Source: an uncultured Flavobacteriales bacterium
GTDB taxonomy: Bacteria; Bacteroidota; Bacteroidia; Flavobacteriales; Crocinitomicaceae
Direction: 5' to 3'
NCBI GenBank assembly: GCA_946482515.1
Contig: CAMLRS010000019.1
Location: 1 to 61,082 of the forward strand
Length of the DNA: 61,082 bases
The position numbers were made by a program, and so were the translations under genes. The notes below the pieces were generated by a model. It had not been told where the DNA came from. It did no database searches and was given only the letters and a program-made list of their open reading frames with translations. Below are positions 38,822 through 46,966 of the stretch, in pieces; the first letter of the stretch is position 1, and each line of letters begins with the position of its first letter.

Positions 38822-40111
38822 GATCTCGCTGAGCGGATACGCATCATTGGTGAATTCCAGCTTTCCTGAAACATCGTAGTTTTTCCCGGCACGTTTCACC
38901 GAAAAATCCACCGATTTCGTGTGCTCGATAAACGATCTGGTCGAATGGAGCTGCGGCAGCATGAGGTTGACACCCATCATGATCAGCTGATCGGCTTTGA
39001 TATTCACCAGCGGATGCAGCTTGCCTTTCACGCAGATCACCGTGTTTTGCGGCTGACGAAGAATACTGCTCGGATCGGTGCCAATGAAAATCGTTTTGCT
39101 GTCGAGCTGTTGCAAATGATAGGTCACCGAAGGGAACACCAGCGTGTTGTTCGGCCCGATGAATTCGGTAGGAATGGATTGTTTAATGGCTTCCAGCGAC
39201 ACCGCGGTTTTGGATTCGAGAATGGCGTTCAGTTGTGGCAGATTCTGTATGCCTTTATCGGTATTCACAATCACCAGTCCGTGGTAATCGATGGTCACGG
39301 CATGCAGCTCGGGGAACACATACGAACCGGTCGGCAGCAGCTTGTTGATGGAATCGGACAATCCGTCGGGAACGATGGCCGAGCTGAAGAACAAACCGGT
39401 GCTTTTCAGATTGTAGCGCGGTTGTTCCAGGGTTTCATCGAGCTCATAACGACCTTTCAGGCTGAGCGCATGCGGTTCGAAATGCAAGCCGGCTTGTACA
39501 TTTTTCCCGGTTTGCATGAACGATTTCATTTCAACACTGATCCATTCGTCGGATTTGCGCTCCGATTGTCGTACATAGCGGAAGGTACCTTTCTCGAGGT
39601 AATTTTCGGTGAGTTGCTGCTGTGCTTTTTTGCTCAGTGGAAGGTTGTCCGTTTTATTGAGAATCAATGCGGTGGATCCTTTCACTGCAACTGTTTGTCC
39701 ATCTTCCAGATAGGCCCCGATATTCTGACGGAACAATTCTGCATTTTCCAGTTGCAGGAGCATGCCAACAAAGCTATGGGATTCGTCCTTGACACCATAG
39801 AACACCATTTCGCTGCGGAAGTTAATGTACAGCGGCGGGTATTCGCTTTCTCTTTCGGCGCGGTTTTCAGCAACGTCGCGAATGGATTGCAAAAGCTGCT
39901 CATCGCGGGAATCGAAGAAAATGGTGTAAACGCCTTCTTTGAGCAAACTGGCGGCATCGATGCGTACCACCCAATCGGCTTTGGCCGGCACGGGCACACG
40001 TATGTCTTTGGTCTGTGAACCGAATATTTCCAGCATCACGAGGCTCATTACCCCGCAAACGGCCAGGAAAAGAATGGTGAGAATGCGCAGCAGCCGCGAT
40101 TTGATTTGCAT
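38786..40111 (-). CDS. Membrane-anchored extracytoplasmic protein of unknown function
   Basis: The 441-residue protein has one N-terminal helix (LLRILTILFLAVCGVMSLVM) and a long periplasmic-looking region of strands and helices: VVRIDAASLLKEGVYTIFFD, FRSEMVFYGVKDESHSFVGM, KNVQAGLHFEPHALSLKGRY and AVTIDYHGLVIVN. I recognise no family. ATG at 40111 is preferred to a start 14 codons upstream because it precedes the basic and hydrophobic anchor. It overlaps the BtuF-like gene at the 3' end. No operon partner is seen. Confidence 0.75.
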   Translation of the reverse strand: MQIKSRLLRILTILFLAVCGVMSLVMLEIFGSQTKDIRVPVPAKADWVVRIDAASLLKEGVYTIFFDSRDEQLLQSIRDVAENRAERESEYPPLYINFRSEMVFYGVKDESHSFVGMLLQLENAELFRQNIGAYLEDGQTVAVKGSTALILNKTDNLPLSKKAQQQLTENYLEKGTFRYVRQSERKSDEWISVEMKSFMQTGKNVQAGLHFEPHALSLKGRYELDETLEQPRYNLKSTGLFFSSAIVPDGLSDSINKLLPTGSYVFPELHAVTIDYHGLVIVNTDKGIQNLPQLNAILESKTAVSLEAIKQSIPTEFIGPNNTLVFPSVTYHLQQLDSKTIFIGTDPSSILRQPQNTVICVKGKLHPLVNIKADQLIMMGVNLMLPQLHSTRSFIEHTKSVDFSVKRAGKNYDVSGKLEFTNDAYPLSEISRLLVNLKVIQ

Positions 40112-40195
40112 TCTATAAAAATAATTGTTTCCCGGATTAATGTAGTGAAACAATAGGAATCTTTAATTTCTCCTTCAAAGTGAGTTTCGAAGGTT

Positions 40196-40335
40196 CCCTC
40201 CTTGAGGAGGGATAAAGGGAGGTGGCTCATGGCGATTAGTCAGGCCACCCCCCTCGTTCCTCCTTACAGCTTTCGCACTAACGTTTGTCGCTGCTGCGTC
40301 TTCAGAAGCTTTGCTTCATCTTCTCAAGGGAGGAG
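40196..40335. repeat. Dispersed palindromic repeats before the acyltransferase gene
   Basis: CTCCTTGAGGAGGGATAAAG and GGGAGGTGGC match a stretch at 18885-18917. GGCCACCCCCCTCGTTCCTC to TCTCAAGGGAGGAGGC is its inverted counterpart. Together they can form a long hairpin between the divergent genes. No ORF or RNA gene is seen. Confidence 0.65.
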
Positions 40336-40391
40336 GCAGAATGACTTCAATAAAATTGAATAGTGTAAATCCAACAAGCCCAATCTCTGAT

Positions 40392-40399
40392 TACCTTTG
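40392..40399 (+). promoter_or_regulatory. -7 element TACCTTTG of the acyltransferase gene
   Basis: TACCTTTG ends only 4 bases before ATG 40404, so the predicted transcript begins at or near the start codon. No -33 TTG is seen at normal spacing. Confidence 0.5.
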
Positions 40400-40403
40400 C
40401 CGC

Positions 40404-40955
40404 ATGGGAAAATTCTTTTTCTGGCTGTTGAAGCTGTTTGGCTGGACCATCGATGAGCGTTCGCCGGAAGCGGTTAAAAAAGCGGTTGTCGTTGTGGGGC
40501 CGCATACCTCCAACTGGGATTTTATCATCGGCAGAATTGCTTTCGCGAAGTACCGCGTAAATGCGAAGTTCCTGATCAAAAAAGAATTGTTCTTTCCGCC
40601 GATGGGCTGGCTGCTGAAAGCAATGGGTGGCATTCCGGTTGATCGCAAGCGCAAGAACAACATCACCGAACAGGCCGTGGAGATCTTTAACAACGAAGAA
40701 AGCTGTTTCCTGGTCTTTACACCTGAAGGAACGCGCAGTTATAACCCGAACTGGAAAAAAGGATTTTACTACATCGCGCAGAAAGCCAACGTGCCGATCT
40801 ACATTGCTTACATCGATTACAAGAACAAAAAAGGTGGCTTTCATTCGCATTTTGAGCCTACGGGCAATTCCGATGCCGACATCCGTTATATCAAGGAAGT
40901 ATTGTCCCAATTCACCGGAAAAGTGCCGGAAAACGGCATCCGCAAACCGGAATGA
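40404..40955 (+). CDS. 1-acyl-sn-glycerol-3-phosphate acyltransferase-like (PlsC family)
   Basis: A 183-residue acyltransferase with catalytic VVGPHTSNWDFIIG (H34-x4-D39), GGIPVDRKRKNN (glycerophosphate arm) and FTPEGTRSYNPNWKKGFYYI. This is the short PlsC type common in Bacteroidota, which adds a second fatty acyl chain to lysophosphatidate or a related lipid at the membrane. A membrane-associating segment starts at MGKFFFWLLKLFGW. ATG at 40404 is favoured by the promoter element; longer upstream frames run through repeat DNA. The natural acceptor is not certain. Confidence 0.9.
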   Translation: MGKFFFWLLKLFGWTIDERSPEAVKKAVVVVGPHTSNWDFIIGRIAFAKYRVNAKFLIKKELFFPPMGWLLKAMGGIPVDRKRKNNITEQAVEIFNNEESCFLVFTPEGTRSYNPNWKKGFYYIAQKANVPIYIAYIDYKNKKGGFHSHFEPTGNSDADIRYIKEVLSQFTGKVPENGIRKPE

Positions 40956-40964
40956 GTTGGGTCA

Positions 40965-41025
40965 TTGATGCTTGATTTTTGATTAGAATGGAATCACCCA
41001 ACATCAAAATCCAACATTCAACATC
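40965..41025. repeat. Inverted word repeat (GATGCTTGATTTTTGAT family)
   Basis: GATGCTTGATTTTTGAT is followed by ATCAAAATCCAACATTCAAC, giving an imperfect hairpin between convergent genes. Related words occur at 17037-17070 and 31745-31790. Confidence 0.6.
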
Positions 41026-41027
41026 TT

Positions 41028-41435
41028 TCAAAAACTACTATTTCTTCGTCTTCTGGCGATCAGATAAACGCCCAGCAGCAATCCAAATCCCATCGAGAGC
41101 AATACCGTTCCGAACGCGCTGGTGAAGTGGTATTGAATGGCCGCGCCAACGATCATCGCAACGCCTTGTGTGAGCAAAAGCCAGGCAAAAAACTGGAACA
41201 AGGCCATCGGCCGGTTGCGCGCAAGCGGATTGTCGTTCCATTCCGGCTCGGTATAGCCCTGGTCGAAAAGGAAGAGATTGTAACGTGTGACAAAAGGCAT
41301 GGTGAGTCCGCCGAGCAGAAAAGCACCCAGGCAAACAGCCAGGTTAAAATCGGGCTGATGCGGGATCGGAAGCAGGAAGGTTGGAACGGCGAGTAGCAGG
41401 AGGAGCAGTGCTTTGAAAATACCTGTCCGTTTCAT
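41028..41435 (-). CDS. Small four-helix membrane protein, function unknown
   Basis: The 135-residue protein has four hydrophobic helices (KALLLLLLAVPTFLLP, LAVCLGAFLLGGLTMPF, LFQFFAWLLLTQGVAMIVGA, GTVLLSMGFGLLLGVYLIA) and ends in a basic tail, RRRRNSSF. The loop DQGYTEPEWNDNPLARNRPM is hydrophilic. I recognise no family. It follows the DUF5522 gene by 11 bases and is probably cotranscribed with it. Confidence 0.75.
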   Translation of the reverse strand: MKRTGIFKALLLLLLAVPTFLLPIPHQPDFNLAVCLGAFLLGGLTMPFVTRYNLFLFDQGYTEPEWNDNPLARNRPMALFQFFAWLLLTQGVAMIVGAAIQYHFTSAFGTVLLSMGFGLLLGVYLIARRRRNSSF

Positions 41436-41446
41436 AATTACCGGTT

Positions 41447-41629
41447 TTATTTTCTGAACGAATCTGTCCGCCGGTCATAACCGTAAGGACAATGTTTGCA
41501 GCCACTTTTGCAGCAATAACCGCGCTTTAAATGGTATGCTTCTGTAAAAACGAGGTAACCATGCTCGTTGTAATAAAAATCTTCTGGCCGCAAACCATTA
41601 TTTTTGGGCAGTGGACGGTCATCATTCAT
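41447..41629 (-). CDS. Small DUF5522 protein
   Basis: A 60-residue protein with the DUF5522 pattern: NGLRPEDFYYNEHGYLVFTE, HLKRGYCCKSGCKHCPYGY. The CC-x3-C-x2-C cysteines suggest zinc or an Fe-S cluster. Homologues are common in Bacteroidota and unstudied. ATG at 41629 lies 3 bases after TAACTTTG (41633-41640, minus strand), so the message may be leaderless. A TTG two codons upstream is rejected. Confidence 0.85.
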   Translation of the reverse strand: MNDDRPLPKNNGLRPEDFYYNEHGYLVFTEAYHLKRGYCCKSGCKHCPYGYDRRTDSFRK

Positions 41630-41632
41630 AGT

Positions 41633-41640
41633 CAAAGTTA
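41633..41640 (-). promoter_or_regulatory. -7 element TAACTTTG of the DUF5522 gene
   Basis: TAACTTTG on the minus strand lies 3 bases before ATG 41629. Only 24 bases separate this gene from the divergent desulfhydrase-like gene, so the two promoters must overlap. Confidence 0.5.
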
Positions 41641-41653
41641 AGAAAACGATTCC

Positions 41654-42553
41654 ATGTCTTTGTTCGAAACGTCAAATTCTGTGCTCCAGGAAGTGGATTT
41701 TAGGCATTTTTCGGAAACACCTGTGCGCTTGCTGGTTAAACGCGACGATCTGATCGATCCGCTGGTTTCGGGCAATAAGTGGCGGAAGCTGCAATACATC
41801 CTCGAGCTGGCCAATTACCAGCAGAAAGAAGGCTTGCTTACGCTGGGCGGCGCTTACTCGAATCATTTGCTGGCTACGGCTGCGGCTTGTCACAAAGCAG
41901 GTTTGCGTTCCATCGGGTTGGTGCGTGGCGATGAATTAACGGTGAATAGCAATCCGAACCTGCAAAAATGCTATGAGCTGGGTATGGAGCTGGTTTTCCT
42001 CCCGCGGGAAGAATACGCCGAGCGTGATGAGCCCGAACGCTGCGAGATATGGAAACACCGGTATCCTTCTTACCTGTTCGTTCCGGAAGGTGGCGCATGC
42101 TACCACGGACTGATCGGTTGCCAGGAATTAGCGAAGGAATTGCCAGCTGAAACTGATCACGTTTTTGTAGCACAGGGAACAACCACCACCAGCTGTGGTT
42201 TACTGCTGGGTTTACCCGAAACGACAACGCTTCATGTGGTGCCCGCGTTAAAAGGATTCGACGCCAAAGCCGAAATGTGCTCGCTGTTATTCCCGTTTTT
42301 AATGGACCGCGAGCTGGTGGAAGAATACCTCGAGCGCGTCGTCGTTCACGGCCAGCACCATTTCGGAGGCTACGGCAAAACCACGCCGGAACTGCTGCAA
42401 TTCATCGCCGATTGCAAAACGCAGTTGAATTTGCCGCTTGATTCAGTCTACACGGGAAAAGCCTTCTTTGCGCTGAAAGATGCGTTGCAAAATGAGCAAT
42501 TCCGCGATCAAAGGGTCGTCTTCATCCACACCGGCGGATTGATGAACGCCTGA
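41654..42553 (+). CDS. ACC deaminase/D-cysteine desulfhydrase family PLP enzyme
   Basis: The 299-residue fold-type II PLP enzyme contains LLVKRDDLIDPLVSGNKWRK with the cofactor lysine in GNKWRKL, then LLTLGGAYSNHLLATAAACH. FVAQGTTTTSCGLLLGLPE and a final VFIHTGGLMNA are typical. Members act on 1-aminocyclopropane-1-carboxylate or, more often in bacteria, D-cysteine, releasing sulfide, pyruvate and ammonia. The exact substrate is not clear. It is convergent with the M43 protease: the two stop codons abut (TGA/TCA). Confidence 0.88.
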   Translation: MSLFETSNSVLQEVDFRHFSETPVRLLVKRDDLIDPLVSGNKWRKLQYILELANYQQKEGLLTLGGAYSNHLLATAAACHKAGLRSIGLVRGDELTVNSNPNLQKCYELGMELVFLPREEYAERDEPERCEIWKHRYPSYLFVPEGGACYHGLIGCQELAKELPAETDHVFVAQGTTTTSCGLLLGLPETTTLHVVPALKGFDAKAEMCSLLFPFLMDRELVEEYLERVVVHGQHHFGGYGKTTPELLQFIADCKTQLNLPLDSVYTGKAFFALKDALQNEQFRDQRVVFIHTGGLMNA

Positions 42554-44740
42554 TCATTCCTTGACGATCCGCAGCGTTGCGCGTTCCTGTGCCGCATTCC
42601 GGATTTCCAGCAAGTACATTCCCTTGACGTAATGAGCCAGGTCTGCTTTTAGTACATCGGTTCCCTGAAGCGTGAAAACATCCAGCAATTTACCATTCAG
42701 ATCACGAATCAGTACTTCTGTTTGCTGTTGAATGGAAGTGAACTGAATGCTGATCGTTCCATTGAATGGATTCGGCGCTACAACGGGCAATTGTTCGGAA
42801 AGGGAAGGCAAGCCCACATCAAAGCTGGTCACGCAGACCGTGTCGCTGTTTTTCCAGTCGCAATCCTGGCATCTGACGTAGTAACAACCGAGCTCTGTAA
42901 TAACTTCCGAGCTGTCGTCGAAGCCACTATTGATGATGACTTCACCGTCGAGGTACCATTCCACGTTGATGCAATCGCGATCGAGGGTGAGCACATTGCC
43001 GTGCTGTGTAAGCGTAGGAGCGGGTGGCTCAACGATGGTCAGCAAAAAGGTATCGGATTGCAGCGTACAGCCGTTGATGTCCGTATTCGTAACGTGGAAG
43101 GCCATTTCACCAGCCGGATAAGCGAGAAATGGATACAGGATCTGGTTGGAAGTAACCGGTTCGCCGTTTCGGTACCACGTATTGCTGATGGTATTGTACC
43201 AGGGTGTTGGTTCCAGCGAAAGCATCACATAATCCGTGCACCAAACGGTGTCGTTGGAAGTTGACCCTATGCTCAGTCGCGGGGAAATCTGTGGTGCGAA
43301 TGTGCGGCAATTGGTCCACGAAAGTCCATTGGCATCGGTGGCTGTAAGCGTGAGTGTGAAATCGTCTTCGACCGTAAACGCGATGTCTTCGGTGGTTTGA
43401 CCGGTGCTCCATTGGTAGCTGGTCATGCCCGGAACACCTGAAAAGCTGGCTTCCACTCCCGGACAGGTCATCTGGATATCGAGAATGGTATCGTAATAGA
43501 TGTTGGTAAAATTATCGATCGGATAATCGGGATTCGGAAGCACGCGAACGTAAACGGTTTGCGAAATAGTATCCGAACCGCCGTAGCCGCTCACCAGCAT
43601 CTGGATAGTGTAATAACCGGTCGCCGGGAAGGTGTGATAAATATCTGGGCCAATAGTATCGATCAGGCCATCGTGTTCGAAATCCCAGGCTGTATACTGA
43701 CTGTTCGTACTTGTTGAGGTAAGCCGCAATCTTCCCGTGCAATAGCTGCTGTCGATGGTGAACGAAGCAACAGGAACCGGCATTCCCGGATGTTCACCGC
43801 AACCGTTCGAAAGCACAAATTCCGGGCGCAGCTGAAGCAACGTTGCATCCATGCGATCGACTTGTCCCTGTGTGAACGAATGTGCACAGGTGGAATAGTC
43901 CATGTAATTCGGTATTTCAGCAACATTGGTCGTGAATGGACTCAACCCGGTTGTATCGGCCGTGTCTGTGTTGCAAAGATCCAGCAGGCAATCGTATTGG
44001 GTCAGATCGACCGGGGTGTCGCAGATTTTGTCACCATCCTGCAAACAATTGAAATTCCGGCACGGAACACCATCGAACGTGTGGTAGAGTAAAAAGTAAT
44101 GCCCGAGCTCGTGGATCAGCATATCGTAATCGACCAGCGTAGGATATTCCAGCACAATGCCCTGGTGACCTTCGTTGTAAGTGTTGGGATAGGTAGCATA
44201 GCCGGCCTGCGATCCGACAACGGTGTTGACGATCCAGACGTTGATGTACGTGAACGGATTCCATCGCTCGAGGTTTTTCAGCGCCATGTCGTCATCCATT
44301 TGATTGAACGTGGTAGAGCCAATGACTGTGAGCGGCGATTCATGACGCGTAATGCCGTTGGTCGGGTTTCCGAACGGATCCAATGAAGCAAGGCACAGGC
44401 GATATGTCGCTGCATGGCCGAATTCATCGTAGTAAACGCCCATATTCGCCAGTCGCTCGTTGCATTCCGTTACGGCGTCGATGATCTGCTGATCGGTGAG
44501 GTTTTCCGGGCCGTTCTGGTGAACGATATGAAATACCACAGGAATATCGTAAGTGGTTTTCGGTGTCCCGTTTTGCTGCAAAAGGTAGTTGTACAGCAAT
44601 TGGTTCTGTTCCGCTTCATTCACTGCAGCTCGTGGATAGCGTTCCTTCAGTTGTGTGTTGAACGCATCGGTGCCGCAGGTGTTGTTTTGCGCGACTGCGA
44701 AAAAAGGCCAAAGCAAGGGGAGAAGTAGTAAGTATTTCAT
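42554..44740 (-). CDS. T9SS-exported M43 (pappalysin-type) metalloprotease with PKD domain
   Basis: A 728-residue protein with signal peptide (LLLLPLLWPFFAVAQ). The metzincin site is HELGHYFLLYH (H210, E211, H214, H220), with a Met-turn in IPNYMDYSTC. A cysteine-rich segment (CRNFNCLQDGDKICDTPVDL) is typical of M43B. PKD-like modules follow (VASFTIDSSYCTGRLRLTST; YTAWDFEHDGLIDTIG), then Ig-like regions. The tail APNPFNGTISIQF to RATLRIVKE is a T9SS sorting domain. It is expected to digest proteins outside the cell. ATG at 44740 gives the signal peptide; the frame extends 23 codons upstream without one. Confidence 0.93.
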   Translation of the reverse strand: MKYLLLLPLLWPFFAVAQNNTCGTDAFNTQLKERYPRAAVNEAEQNQLLYNYLLQQNGTPKTTYDIPVVFHIVHQNGPENLTDQQIIDAVTECNERLANMGVYYDEFGHAATYRLCLASLDPFGNPTNGITRHESPLTVIGSTTFNQMDDDMALKNLERWNPFTYINVWIVNTVVGSQAGYATYPNTYNEGHQGIVLEYPTLVDYDMLIHELGHYFLLYHTFDGVPCRNFNCLQDGDKICDTPVDLTQYDCLLDLCNTDTADTTGLSPFTTNVAEIPNYMDYSTCAHSFTQGQVDRMDATLLQLRPEFVLSNGCGEHPGMPVPVASFTIDSSYCTGRLRLTSTSTNSQYTAWDFEHDGLIDTIGPDIYHTFPATGYYTIQMLVSGYGGSDTISQTVYVRVLPNPDYPIDNFTNIYYDTILDIQMTCPGVEASFSGVPGMTSYQWSTGQTTEDIAFTVEDDFTLTLTATDANGLSWTNCRTFAPQISPRLSIGSTSNDTVWCTDYVMLSLEPTPWYNTISNTWYRNGEPVTSNQILYPFLAYPAGEMAFHVTNTDINGCTLQSDTFLLTIVEPPAPTLTQHGNVLTLDRDCINVEWYLDGEVIINSGFDDSSEVITELGCYYVRCQDCDWKNSDTVCVTSFDVGLPSLSEQLPVVAPNPFNGTISIQFTSIQQQTEVLIRDLNGKLLDVFTLQGTDVLKADLAHYVKGMYLLEIRNAAQERATLRIVKE

Positions 44741-44806
44741 TGGGCAGGTTTTGGAGAAAGACAACGAATCCTCCTCCGGAGTTGCACGCGCCACATTTCC
44801 CCCAAA

Positions 44807-44843
44807 CAAAAATCCCCGGTCTCGAAGCTCGGGACCGGGGATT
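44807..44843 (-). terminator. Rho-independent terminator of the M16 pair
   Basis: AATCCCCGGTC (44811-44821) and GACCGGGGATT (44833-44843) form a perfect 11-bp stem with an 11-base loop. On the minus strand it is followed by TTTGTTTG, so it ends the M16 operon. Confidence 0.88.
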
Positions 44844-44863
44844 CTTAATCAGATGTCGTTTGA

Positions 44864-46957
44864 CTATTTGAACAAAGCAGGATCTACTTTTCCGTTCAGT
44901 GTAATCGAAGTAACTGTTCCGTTCATGCCCATTTCGCCCATGCTCAGCTTCGCAGAGTGTGCAAAAAGGAATCCGCCAACGTTTTTGTAGTCGCCGGTTT
45001 CGATCGTTTGTTCCACCGCCTGACCGTCTTGTACGGTGATCACGGTAGTCTTCACTTTCATGTACGTATCAGTCGTAAAGTAATCGTACTGCTCGCTGTC
45101 GCCGTTTTTGGTGTAGAGCACATACAGGTCTTTACCGTTCACTTGCTCGATACCCTTCAGCTCGTACGTAACGTTGTTGACTTTGTAGCCCATTTCCGGG
45201 AACAGACCAGCTGTTTTACGCTTGCTTTCCAGTTCTTCTGCTGTCAACTCTTTACGGCCTTCCTGCATGCTTGTGGAAGCACCGGTTGTTCCGTTGTAGA
45301 AGCTGCTCTGGAAAGTCATGCCGCCGGCTTCCATTTTCATGTACTCTTTGTTCGGAGACTGGAAAACGTCGGTCATCAGGAGCTTCATTCCGCCACCTGC
45401 TTCACCAAGATCGAATTCTGTTTTCTTTTCTACGGATTTCAGCTTTTTGAGCTTCTTCGCCATTGCTTTCTGGGAAGTCGTTTGCGTTACGGCAAACAGG
45501 TACTTCTCGATCAGCTGATCAGCCGTAATATCGGCAGGCTTGATGTCGATCACCGGGTTACCGAATGCATCGAGCTTTTCGATCACGCCGTCGGAGTCGA
45601 ACTGGCGGATTTTCTCGAGTACAGACTCGTTTCCAACAACGATGATGTTGTAGCCGTTTTTGAAGTACAGTTGTGCCATTTGAAGCACGGCTTCGCGATC
45701 TACTGCTTCGAGGCGCTGCAGGTACGTTTTGTAGTAATCTGCAGGCAAACCGTTCTGGATGATCGCCAGTGCGAAACGGGCAATTGTCTGTGGCGACTCG
45801 AGCGAGCGGGCAAAGTTACCGGCCATGCTTGATTTTGCCAGCGCCAGCTCTTCCGGCGTTACATACTCGTCGGCAATGCGACCGAATTCATACAACAGCT
45901 GAACGATCGCGCTGTCGGTTACATCGTTACGGAAGTTTCCGGATGCGCTCACCCATGCTCCGTTGCGGGTCACTTCCAGGTCGGATGTACAGCCATACGT
46001 GTAGGCTTTATCCTCGCGCAGGTTCTGCATCAGACGGGCGCCGAATGCACTTCCACCCATGATGTTGTTCATCACGGTCAATGCCAGCTGGTTCTGATCG
46101 CCCGGCTTCATGTTGATCGGGAACGAAACAGAGATTGCAGATTGTACGGCTCCCGGCTTGTTGACGAAAATCACGCGGTTGCCTTTGTTTGCTTTGCCGA
46201 ATCCCGGATCGATCATGAAAGGAGCTGTTCCCGTCCATTTGCCGAAATACTGCTCGGCCAGTTGCTGTGCAGCTGCTTTTGTGATGTCGCCCACGATCAC
46301 GAGGTATGCACCCTGTGGCGTAAAGGTTTGCTTGAAGTTGTTCATCACATCGTCGCGGGTAATGGCAGCGAGTGTGGTTTCGTTCATCACATCACCGTAT
46401 GGATGGTTCGCGAAGTTGATTTTCTTCTCAGCGTTCGCACCCATGGTTCCCGGATCGGATTTTGCCGAAAGCAGGTTGGATTCTTCCTGTTTTTTGATGC
46501 GGTCGAATTCGCTCTGCGGAAATGCCGGGTTCACTGTTACATCCTGCATAAGCGCCAGACCTTTGTCGAGGTGCTTGGTGAGGCAGGAAAGGTAAATGGA
46601 GTTACCATTAGCGGTGAGTGTAGCGCCCATGTAATCGACTTCTTTGTCGAGAGCGTCTTTTGTTTTATTGGTCGTACCGGAAAGGATGAGCTGGCCCATC
46701 AGCTGGTTAACACCGGCCTTGGAACCTTCCATCATCGGTCGTCCGCCCATTACCAGGTTAAAGGAAACGCGCGGGAGCTTGTGGTTTTCGGAAACAACAA
46801 CGGTAATGCCATTGCTGGTTTTGAACACTTCCGAATCCTTGATATTGATGACCGGCGCTTTGGCTGCGGCTGGTCTGACCGATCGGTCGATTTGCTGCCC
46901 GTAAGCTCCGGTGATGGCCGTTGCCGAGAGTGCAATATATGTGATCCACTTTTTCAT
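44864..46957 (-). CDS. M16 family protein without zinc site (inactive partner)
   Basis: A 697-residue M16-fold protein with signal peptide (WITYIALSATAITGAYGQQ). Two M16 halves are seen, but the first lacks HxxEH: the matching place reads MEGSKAGVNQLMGQLILSG. A C-terminal extension (about residues 510-697) has beta-rich sequence (KKTEFDLGEAGGGMKLLMTD, GYKVNNVTYELKGIEQVNGK). Such proteins pair with an active M16 enzyme to form a heterodimeric zinc protease. It starts 9 bases after the active gene. Export places the pair in the periplasm. Confidence 0.9.
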   Translation of the reverse strand: MKKWITYIALSATAITGAYGQQIDRSVRPAAAKAPVINIKDSEVFKTSNGITVVVSENHKLPRVSFNLVMGGRPMMEGSKAGVNQLMGQLILSGTTNKTKDALDKEVDYMGATLTANGNSIYLSCLTKHLDKGLALMQDVTVNPAFPQSEFDRIKKQEESNLLSAKSDPGTMGANAEKKINFANHPYGDVMNETTLAAITRDDVMNNFKQTFTPQGAYLVIVGDITKAAAQQLAEQYFGKWTGTAPFMIDPGFGKANKGNRVIFVNKPGAVQSAISVSFPINMKPGDQNQLALTVMNNIMGGSAFGARLMQNLREDKAYTYGCTSDLEVTRNGAWVSASGNFRNDVTDSAIVQLLYEFGRIADEYVTPEELALAKSSMAGNFARSLESPQTIARFALAIIQNGLPADYYKTYLQRLEAVDREAVLQMAQLYFKNGYNIIVVGNESVLEKIRQFDSDGVIEKLDAFGNPVIDIKPADITADQLIEKYLFAVTQTTSQKAMAKKLKKLKSVEKKTEFDLGEAGGGMKLLMTDVFQSPNKEYMKMEAGGMTFQSSFYNGTTGASTSMQEGRKELTAEELESKRKTAGLFPEMGYKVNNVTYELKGIEQVNGKDLYVLYTKNGDSEQYDYFTTDTYMKVKTTVITVQDGQAVEQTIETGDYKNVGGFLFAHSAKLSMGEMGMNGTVTSITLNGKVDPALFK

Positions 46958-46966
46958 GGCCGTGTC

